A DNA stretch of 64,000 nucleotides. It comes from Mycolicibacterium sp. CR10. Lineage in GTDB: Bacteria > Actinomycetota > Actinomycetes > Mycobacteriales > Mycobacteriaceae. A program made the translations under genes and the position numbers. Shown here piece after piece: positions 57,921 to 64,000 of this stretch. The stretch's first letter is position 1. Each line of letters opens with the position of its first letter. The stretch lies in the NCBI RefSeq assembly GCF_005222675.1, contig NZ_STGE01000017.1:62001-126000 (forward strand). The letters run 5' to 3'. The notes beneath the pieces are model-generated. The model was given only the letters and a program-made list of their open reading frames with translations, had not been told where the DNA came from and ran no database searches.

Positions 57921-60454
57921 GCGTCGTGCTCCTGCGGCGCGGCCAGGTCGATCTCCACCGTCAACCCACCGCCGGGGGTGTCACCCACAGTGATCGTGCC
58001 GTCCATCGCCTCGACGAATCCGCGTGCGACCGAGAGTCCGAGCCCGACGCCGCTGGTGTTGTCCTGGTCGCCGAGACGCTGGAACGCACCGAACATCTGC
58101 TCTTCGCTGCCGCGGGTGATGCCGGGGCCCTCGTCGGCAACAGCGATCAGTACCCGGGCGCCGACCCGCCCGGCGGTGACGCGCACCGGACCGTCCGGCG
58201 CGTACCGCAGCGCGTTGTCGATCAGGATGGCCAACACGCGTTCGAGCAGCCCGCCGTCGGCCAGCACCATCTCATCGCCCACGTCGATCTTCACCCGATC
58301 CAGTTCCGCGCGGCCATAACCCGTGAGGCCCCTGCTGATACCGAGCAAGGCCCGCTGCACGGTTTCCTCGAGGTACACCCGCCGCATGTCCGGTCGCACG
58401 ACACCGGCGGCCAGCCGGGAGGAGTCGAGCAGATTGCCGACCAACGCGGTGAGCTGATCGATCGACTCCTCGACGGTGGCCAGCAGCTCAGCGGTGTCCT
58501 TCTCGGAGAACGCCACGTCGTCGCTGCGCAGGCTGGACACCGCGGCTTTCGCCGCGGCAAGGGGGGTGCGAAGGTCGTGGCTGACGGCGGCGAGCAGCGA
58601 GCGCCGCAGCTCGTCCGCCTTGGCGATCGTCTCCGCCTCGCTGGCTTCCAGGGTGAGCTCGCGTTGCTTGACCAGCCCCGCGGCCTGCTTGGCGACCGCG
58701 CTGAGCACCCGTCGGTCACGCGCGGGCAACGTGTTTCCCGCGAGCAGCAACCAGAACTCGTCGTCGCCGACTTCGATTGCCGTGTCGGCAGTTTCGACGG
58801 TGACACACGGATCCTCGCCGACGCAGCCGACGATGGCCCCGACGTCGCCGGTCATGCGCAGCAGGCTCACGGCGCGCTGGGAGTACGTTCTCCGGACCTT
58901 CTCGAGCAACGCGTCGAGGTCGGCTCCTCGCAGAATCGAGCCGGCGAAGAGCGCGAGCAACTCGGCCTCCTGCGACGCCCGGCGGGCCTCCCGGGTGCGG
59001 CTGACGGAGCCGTCGACCAGCGCCGCGACGGCGACGGCCACCATGAACAGGACCACGATGGTGATCGCGCTGTCGGGGTCGGCGATGGTGAAGGTGTGAC
59101 GGGGGTCGACGAGGAAGTAGTTCAACAGCAGACCGGACAGCACCGCAGACAGCGCGGCCGGGGCAACGCCGCCGAGCAGGGCGACGACGAGCACGCCGAT
59201 GAAGAACACGGCACTTTCGCCGCTGACCCCGAGGAAAGGATCGATCAGTCCGACGATGAGCGCGCAGATCGCGGAAGGCACGAGGACCGCCGCCAACCAC
59301 GACGCCAGGTGACGGTGCCGCGGTGTCAACGCCGACCACCGAAAGCCCTGTGCGGCTTCCGGATGGGTGACCATGTGCACGTCGATCTTCTCGGACTGCT
59401 GGACGACAGCGGCTCCGATGCCCTCGTCGAAGATCCGTGCCCAGCGGGAGCGCCGGGAGGTGCCGAGCACCAACTGGGTGGCGTTCATCTCCCGCGCGAA
59501 GTCCAACAACGCGGTGGGTACGTCATCGCCGACCACGGTGTGCAGCGTGGCGCCCAGGCTTGTCGCGAGCTCCCGAACCTTGCCCATGTGGGGCGCGGCC
59601 ACACCCGACAATCCGTCACCCCGGATGACGTGCACCACCATCAGTTCCGCGCTGGACTTCGACGCGATCCGGGATGCCCTGCGCACCAGGGTTTCCGACT
59701 CCGGGCCGCCGGTGACCGAGACGACGACGCGTTCGCGGGCCTCCCAGGTGTCGGTGATGCTGTTCTCTTCGCGATATTTCGCCAGGGCCGCATCGACCTG
59801 ATCGGCCAGCCACAGTAGCGCCAACTCCCGAAGTGCGGTCAGGTTGCCCCGGCGAAAGTAGTTGGACAGCGCGGCATCGATACGCTCGGGCGCGTAGACG
59901 TTGCCGTGAGAGAGTCTGCGCTGCAGCGCCTCCGGGGCGATGTCCACCAACTCGATCTGATCGGCGGCGCGCACCACCTCGTCGGGCACCTTCTCCTGCT
60001 GCTCGATCCCGGTGATCTGGGTGACGACGTCGTTGAGGCTTTCCAGGTGCTGCACGTTGACCGTGGTGACCACGGTGATCCCGGCGTCGAGCAGCTCCTC
60101 GACGTCCTGCCAGCGTTTGACGTTCTTGCTGCCCGGGGTGTTGGTGTGGGCCAGCTCGTCGACGAGCACCACCTGCGGCCGACGAGCCAGCACCGCGGGC
60201 ACGTCGAGTTCGAGGAATCGACTGCCGCGGTATGAGATCCAGCGGGGCGGGACGATCTCGATGCCGTCGAGCAGTTCGGCGGTCTTCTTGCGGCCGTGTG
60301 TCTCCACCACCCCGGCGACCAGATCGGTGCCCCGCTCGAGCCGCCGGTGCGCCTCGCCGAGCATCGCGAACGTCTTGCCGACGCCGGGAGCTGCGCCCAG
60401 ATAGATGCGCAGCTCCCCGCGTTTCGGCTTGTGGCTACCTGGTTCCGGTGACAC
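57917..60454 (-). CDS. kdpD: Sensor histidine kinase KdpD
   Basis: An 845-residue membrane sensor of K+ limitation and osmotic stress. Order: KdpD N-terminal domain (GELRIYLGAAPGVGKTFAMLGEAHRRL), universal stress protein-like domain (VVSVTGGPESETLVRRASRIA), four-helix DUF4118 membrane part, GAF-like region, HisKA with phospho-His about 626 (SHDLRTPLAA), and HATPase (DNALRYAPDG, DEGPGI, GVGLGLSV). The GTG at 60454 is chosen because it falls four bases after the kdpC stop; the frame goes back to 60493 inside kdpC. Confidence 0.95.
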   Translation of the reverse strand: MSPEPGSHKPKRGELRIYLGAAPGVGKTFAMLGEAHRRLERGTDLVAGVVETHGRKKTAELLDGIEIVPPRWISYRGSRFLELDVPAVLARRPQVVLVDELAHTNTPGSKNVKRWQDVEELLDAGITVVTTVNVQHLESLNDVVTQITGIEQQEKVPDEVVRAADQIELVDIAPEALQRRLSHGNVYAPERIDAALSNYFRRGNLTALRELALLWLADQVDAALAKYREENSITDTWEARERVVVSVTGGPESETLVRRASRIASKSSAELMVVHVIRGDGLSGVAAPHMGKVRELATSLGATLHTVVGDDVPTALLDFAREMNATQLVLGTSRRSRWARIFDEGIGAAVVQQSEKIDVHMVTHPEAAQGFRWSALTPRHRHLASWLAAVLVPSAICALIVGLIDPFLGVSGESAVFFIGVLVVALLGGVAPAALSAVLSGLLLNYFLVDPRHTFTIADPDSAITIVVLFMVAVAVAALVDGSVSRTREARRASQEAELLALFAGSILRGADLDALLEKVRRTYSQRAVSLLRMTGDVGAIVGCVGEDPCVTVETADTAIEVGDDEFWLLLAGNTLPARDRRVLSAVAKQAAGLVKQRELTLEASEAETIAKADELRRSLLAAVSHDLRTPLAAAKAAVSSLRSDDVAFSEKDTAELLATVEESIDQLTALVGNLLDSSRLAAGVVRPDMRRVYLEETVQRALLGISRGLTGYGRAELDRVKIDVGDEMVLADGGLLERVLAILIDNALRYAPDGPVRVTAGRVGARVLIAVADEGPGITRGSEEQMFGAFQRLGDQDNTSGVGLGLSVARGFVEAMDGTITVGDTPGGGLTVEIDLAAPQEHDA

Positions 60455-60458
60455 CGGA

Positions 60459-61367
60459 TCAGCCGGTCGCCGGGTACTGCTCGTCGAGGGCAATGTTCAG
60501 TTCCAGCACGTTGACCCTCGGCTCCCCCAGGATCCCCAGCGTGCGGCCGTCCTGATGGTCGTCGACGACGGTCCGGATCTGCTCCGGCGACACCCCGCGC
60601 GCCTTCGCGACACGAGTGATCTGCAGATCGGCGTAGGCCGGCGAGATATGCGGGTCGAGTCCACTGCCGCTGGCTGTCACCGCGTCTGCGGGCACCTGCG
60701 ATTCTGCGGGAGCATTGCCCCGGACGGGCAGGATCTGGCCGGCGCTGTAGTCCTCTCCGAACTTCGCGCACTCGACCCGCACCCCCTCGTAGACGTCCAC
60801 GAACGGAGTGGAGACGGTGTCGCACGGCTCGTTGACGCTGACCACTCTGGTCGGGTCGACGACATTGCCCTTGGCGTCGCGGGGGCCGAAGACCGACAGC
60901 ACCGCGCCGACGCCGCCGCCGGTGCAGAAAGGCCGCAACCCGTCCACACCTTCCAGTTCGCCGATCGCCTTGCTCCGCGAGCAGACCAGGGTGAGCAGGC
61001 TGGACTTTGCGCCGTTGTCGTCCTCCGGCAACGCCGGGTCACCGAGGGTGTCGACGATGCTCTCCGGGCCCAGGTTGCTGGCGCTGGTGGCCAACGGGTC
61101 GTAGCCGTCCCCGGCCGCCGACGGCCGGCTTTGGAAATACTGCGGCAGCGGGTTGCCGTCGGCGTCGGTGAACGACTGCCCGATCAAGCTGCTGCCCACC
61201 GGCCGTCCGTTGGCGTCGATGATCGAGCCGTCGGCCTTGGCGCTCAGGCCGGGAATCTGCGCCACCAGCCAGATGAACACCGGGTACGCGACCCCCACGA
61301 TGACGGTGAGGACCAGCAGCAGACGCAGTGCCGCCCAGTGTTGGCGGAGAAGGTTGGAGATATTCAT
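60459..61367 (-). CDS. kdpC: K+-transporting ATPase subunit C with large internal insertion
   Basis: A 302-residue subunit with one N-terminal helix (LLLVLTVIVGVAYPVFIWLVA). Usual KdpC proteins have about 190 residues. Conserved ends are present: GSSLIGQSFTDADGNPLPQYFQSRPSAAGDGYDPLATSASNLGP and VTASGSGLDPHISPAYADLQITRVAKARG with VNVLELNIALDEQ. Between them lie about 110 extra residues with four Cys (in LVCSRS, PFCTGG, EPCDT and VECAKF). It starts one base after the kdpB stop. Confidence 0.95.
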   Translation of the reverse strand: MNISNLLRQHWAALRLLLVLTVIVGVAYPVFIWLVAQIPGLSAKADGSIIDANGRPVGSSLIGQSFTDADGNPLPQYFQSRPSAAGDGYDPLATSASNLGPESIVDTLGDPALPEDDNGAKSSLLTLVCSRSKAIGELEGVDGLRPFCTGGGVGAVLSVFGPRDAKGNVVDPTRVVSVNEPCDTVSTPFVDVYEGVRVECAKFGEDYSAGQILPVRGNAPAESQVPADAVTASGSGLDPHISPAYADLQITRVAKARGVSPEQIRTVVDDHQDGRTLGILGEPRVNVLELNIALDEQYPATG

Positions 61368-61368
61368 G

Positions 61369-63513
61369 TCACATTCCTGGGAAGAGTTGGACGACCAGAT
61401 CGATCAGCTTGATGCCGATGAACGGCGCGATGATGCCGCCGAGACCGTAGACCGACAGGTTGCGGCTCAACAGCTTTGACGCGCTACTCGGCGTGTAACG
61501 GACACCCCGCAGAGCGAGCGGGATCAGCGCCACGATGACCACGGCGTTGAAGATGACTGCGGACAGGATCGCCGACTGCGGGCTGTGCAGCCGCATGACG
61601 TTGAGCAGGTCCAGTCCGGGGAACAGGCCCACGAACAACGCCGGGATGATCGCGAAGTACTTCGCGATGTCGTTGGCGATCGAGAAGGTGGTCAGCGCTC
61701 CGCGCGTGATGAGCAACTGCTTGCCGATCTCGACGATCTCGATCAACTTGGTGGGGTCGGAATCGAGATCGACCATGTTTCCGGCCTCTTTGGCCGCCGA
61801 CGTTCCGGAGTTCATCGCCACGCCGACGTCGGCCTGGGCCAGAGCGGGCGCGTCGTTGGTGCCGTCGCCGGTCATCGCGACGAGCTTGCCGCCCGCCTGC
61901 TCCTTCTTGATCAGCGCCATTTTGTCTTCGGGCGTGGCCTCGGCGAGGAAGTCGTCGACACCGGCTTCATCGGCGATCGCCTTGGCGGTCATCGGGTTGT
62001 CGCCGGTGATCATCACCGTCCGGATTCCCATCCGACGCATCTCGTCGAAGCGTTCCCGCATGCCCTGCTTGACAACATCCTTGAGGTGAATGACACCGAG
62101 CATCCTCGGTGTGCCATCGAGGATTTCGGCGACGGCGAGCGGGGTGCCGCCCGCGGCGGAGATGCCGTCGACGATGTCACCGAGCTGCATCGACACTTGG
62201 CCGCCGCTGTTGCGGACCCAGTCGGCGACCGAGCCTGCCGCGCCCTTGCGGAGTTGGTGTCCGTCGATATCGACACCGGACATCCTGGTGGTGGCGGAGA
62301 ACTCGACCCAGGTGGCGTGGGCCAGCTCACCGGGGGTCCGGGCGCGCAGGCCGTACTGCTGTTTGGCGAACACCACGATCGAGCGGCCCTCGGGGGTTTC
62401 GTCGGCGAGGCTGGACAGCTGTGCAGCGTCGGCGAGTTGTTCTTCGGTGACCCCATCCAGCGGCACGAAGGCAGCCGCCTGCCGATTGCCGAGCGTGATG
62501 GTGCCGGTCTTGTCGAGCAGCAGGGTGTTGACGTCCCCTGCGGCCTCCACGGCGCGGCCGGACATGGCCAACACGTTGCGCTGCACCAACCGGTCCATGC
62601 CGGCGATCCCGATGGCGCTCAGCAGGGCACCGATCGTCGTCGGGATCAGGCAGACCAGCAGGGCGACCATGACGATGCCGCTGATGCCGTTCGCGTTGAG
62701 CGCCAACGTATCCGCGACTCCGGGGTTGTTGGCCTTCGAGTAGATCGCCAGCGGCTGCAGGGTCGCGACGGCGAAGACGAAGATGATCGTCAACGACGCA
62801 AGCAGGATGTTCAGCGCGATCTCGTTGGGTGTCTTCTGCCGGTTGGCGCCCTCGACGAGAGCGATCATCCGGTCGATGAAACTCTCGCCGGGCTTCTGCG
62901 TGATCTTCACGACGATGCGGTCCGACAACACGGTGGTGCCGCCGGTGACCGCGGACCGGTCGCCGCCGGATTCCCGGATCACCGGCGCGGACTCGCCGGT
63001 GATGGCCGACTCATCGACCGAGGCAATGCCTTCCACGACGTCGCCGTCGCCGGGGATCACCTGACCCGCCTCGACCACCACGACATCTCCGAGCTGCAGC
63101 AGCGGGGCGCCGACCTCTTCCTCCCGGATCGGTGCGCCCGGCTTCCAGTCGACGAGTCGCCTGGCCATGGTGGCGGTCTTGGTTTTCCGCAGCGATTCGG
63201 CTTGCGCCTTGCCGCGGCCTTCGGCGACGGCTTCGGCGACGTTGGCGAACACCACGGTGAGCCAGAGCCAGACGACGATCAGCCAGCCGAACCACGACGG
63301 GTCGACCAGCGCCAGCACGGTTGCCCACACCGCGCCGATCTCCACGATGAACATCACGGGGTTGCGCCACAACGTGCGGGGGTCGAGCTTGGCCAGCGCG
63401 CTCGGCAGCGACTTCCACAGCATCTTGGGATCCAGCAGACCACCCTGGATCTTGTTGGACGACTTGGGAGCCGAGTGCTTTCGCGCCGCGGCGTCGATGG
63501 TGGTGACGGACAT
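61369..63513 (-). CDS. kdpB: K+-transporting ATPase subunit B (P-type ATPase)
   Basis: The 714-residue catalytic subunit of the Kdp potassium pump. TGES (172-175), the phosphorylation motif DKTGT with Asp334, and [24 protein letters not shown] mark a full P-type ATPase. The transmembrane Asp/Lys-type region near the C-terminus is normal. The ATG at 63513 overlaps the kdpA stop (TGATG). Confidence 0.98.
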   Translation of the reverse strand: MSVTTIDAAARKHSAPKSSNKIQGGLLDPKMLWKSLPSALAKLDPRTLWRNPVMFIVEIGAVWATVLALVDPSWFGWLIVVWLWLTVVFANVAEAVAEGRGKAQAESLRKTKTATMARRLVDWKPGAPIREEEVGAPLLQLGDVVVVEAGQVIPGDGDVVEGIASVDESAITGESAPVIRESGGDRSAVTGGTTVLSDRIVVKITQKPGESFIDRMIALVEGANRQKTPNEIALNILLASLTIIFVFAVATLQPLAIYSKANNPGVADTLALNANGISGIVMVALLVCLIPTTIGALLSAIGIAGMDRLVQRNVLAMSGRAVEAAGDVNTLLLDKTGTITLGNRQAAAFVPLDGVTEEQLADAAQLSSLADETPEGRSIVVFAKQQYGLRARTPGELAHATWVEFSATTRMSGVDIDGHQLRKGAAGSVADWVRNSGGQVSMQLGDIVDGISAAGGTPLAVAEILDGTPRMLGVIHLKDVVKQGMRERFDEMRRMGIRTVMITGDNPMTAKAIADEAGVDDFLAEATPEDKMALIKKEQAGGKLVAMTGDGTNDAPALAQADVGVAMNSGTSAAKEAGNMVDLDSDPTKLIEIVEIGKQLLITRGALTTFSIANDIAKYFAIIPALFVGLFPGLDLLNVMRLHSPQSAILSAVIFNAVVIVALIPLALRGVRYTPSSASKLLSRNLSVYGLGGIIAPFIGIKLIDLVVQLFPGM

Positions 63514-64000
63514 CAGTGGATTCCTTCAGCGAGAGGCCCGAGCGCGAGCATGGGCAGGAAGGTCAGAGCGACCAGGATCAGCGTCACGCCGGCGACCATG
63601 CCGACGAACTGCGGTCGGTGGGTGGGCAGCGTGCCGATAGAGGGTGGTGTCTTCCCCTGCTGGGCAAAAGAACCCGCGAGCGCGAGCACAAGGATGATCG
63701 GCAGGAACCGCCCGAACACCATGGCCAGGCCCAGCGCCGTGTTGTACCAGTCGGTGTTCACGGTGATACCGGCGAACGCCGAGCCGTTGTTGTTGCCTGC
63801 GGAGGTGAACGCGTACAACACCTCCGACAGGCCGTGCGGTCCGGTGTTCAGCATGCCGGCCCGCTGGCCGGGCATCGCCATCGCGATTGCGGTGCCCGTC
63901 AGCACGATCAACGGAGTCACCAGGAAATAGGCTGCCGCCAGCTTGATCTCACGCGGGGTGATCTTCTTGCCGAGATACTCGGGCGTGCGCCCGACCATCA
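63513..64000 (-). CDS. kdpA: K+-transporting ATPase subunit A, C-terminal part (cut by window edge)
   Basis: The last 160 or so residues of KdpA, the potassium-selective subunit. It holds the final selectivity-filter-like loop [12 protein letters not shown] and the C-terminal helices ([18 protein letters not shown] and [24 protein letters not shown]). Its start lies beyond 64000. The order A-B-C-D-E on one strand is that of the mycobacterial kdp operon. Confidence 0.97.
   Translation of the reverse strand, partial: MVGRTPEYLGKKITPREIKLAAAYFLVTPLIVLTGTAIAMAMPGQRAGMLNTGPHGLSEVLYAFTSAGNNNGSAFAGITVNTDWYNTALGLAMVFGRFLPIILVLALAGSFAQQGKTPPSIGTLPTHRPQFVGMVAGVTLILVALTFLPMLALGPLAEGIH

Noticed and set aside
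57887-59818. A 643-codon open frame antisense to kdpD
   Set aside because: Antisense shadow without recognisable domains; kdpD motifs lie opposite.
61585-63930. A 781-codon open frame antisense to kdpB
   Set aside because: High-GC antisense frame with Gly/Asp/His-rich composition and no motifs; kdpB is unmistakable on the other strand.

Overview
The window is chromosomal DNA of a high-GC actinobacterium, almost certainly a free-living, fast-growing type mycobacterium (Mycolicibacterium-like). Gene order for groEL2, a short-chain dehydrogenase (SDR), moeA, psd, pssA, a CDC48-like ATPase, a Lon-N protein, a glutamate-cysteine ligase-like protein, sodC, virR, a DUF3263 protein, def, a GNAT protein, xthA, thiD and a dienelactone-hydrolase-like protein follows the M. 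tuberculosis Rv0440 to Rv0421c block as I remember it. No rRNA, tRNA, CRISPR array, prophage or complete insertion sequence was seen.

Layout. 1-5.8 kb (mostly minus): truncated cytochrome P450, membrane protein, polyphosphate kinase 2, aldehyde dehydrogenase, PAP2 phosphatase, DinB protein. 5.9-11.4 kb: cupin, flavin amine oxidase, VOC protein, D-aminoacylase-like amidohydrolase, and a DUF559 nuclease-like gene bracketed by palindromic repeats. 11.5-13.3 kb: groEL2 with a strong terminator and two CIRCE operators. 13.3-20.7 kb: TetR/SDR pair, cupin, superfamily 2 helicase, SRPBCC protein, HAD phosphatase, two PH-domain membrane proteins. 20.7-26.6 kb: SDR, moeA, psd, pssA and a tandem-AAA ATPase on one strand.

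26.6-38.4 kb is a lineage-specific insert between the Rv0435c-like and Rv0434-like genes. It holds a DUF2293 gene bracketed by another palindrome family, a DUF1707 protein, a cation/proton antiporter, a TrkA-like protein and a complete mrpA(B)CDEFG antiporter operon, then a methyltransferase and an EspC-like secreted protein. 38.4-44.1 kb is housekeeping and oxidative-stress DNA. 44.1-50 kb carries a DHA2-type exporter, a TPP riboswitch with thiD, a hydrolase, a proline-rich membrane protein and a Baeyer-Villiger monooxygenase. 50-56 kb is a carbohydrate catabolic locus: GntR regulator, split transketolase, MHS transporter, sugar isomerase, SDR and a decayed rpiB, linked by shared GTTGAC/GTCAAC palindromes. 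56-64 kb holds an amino-acid permease and the kdpE-D-C-B-A potassium system, with kdpA cut by the window edge.

Themes. Cation homeostasis is unusually dense (CPA1 antiporter, TrkA, Mrp, Kdp). KdpE appears to lack its phospho-acceptor Asp (Gly52). Operons use ATGA stop-start overlaps heavily; at three junctions the overlap is bridged by tiny ORFs that themselves start and stop on ATGA. Palindromic repeats flank two otherwise obscure genes (DUF559 and DUF2293), a layout reminiscent of REP/RAYT systems.
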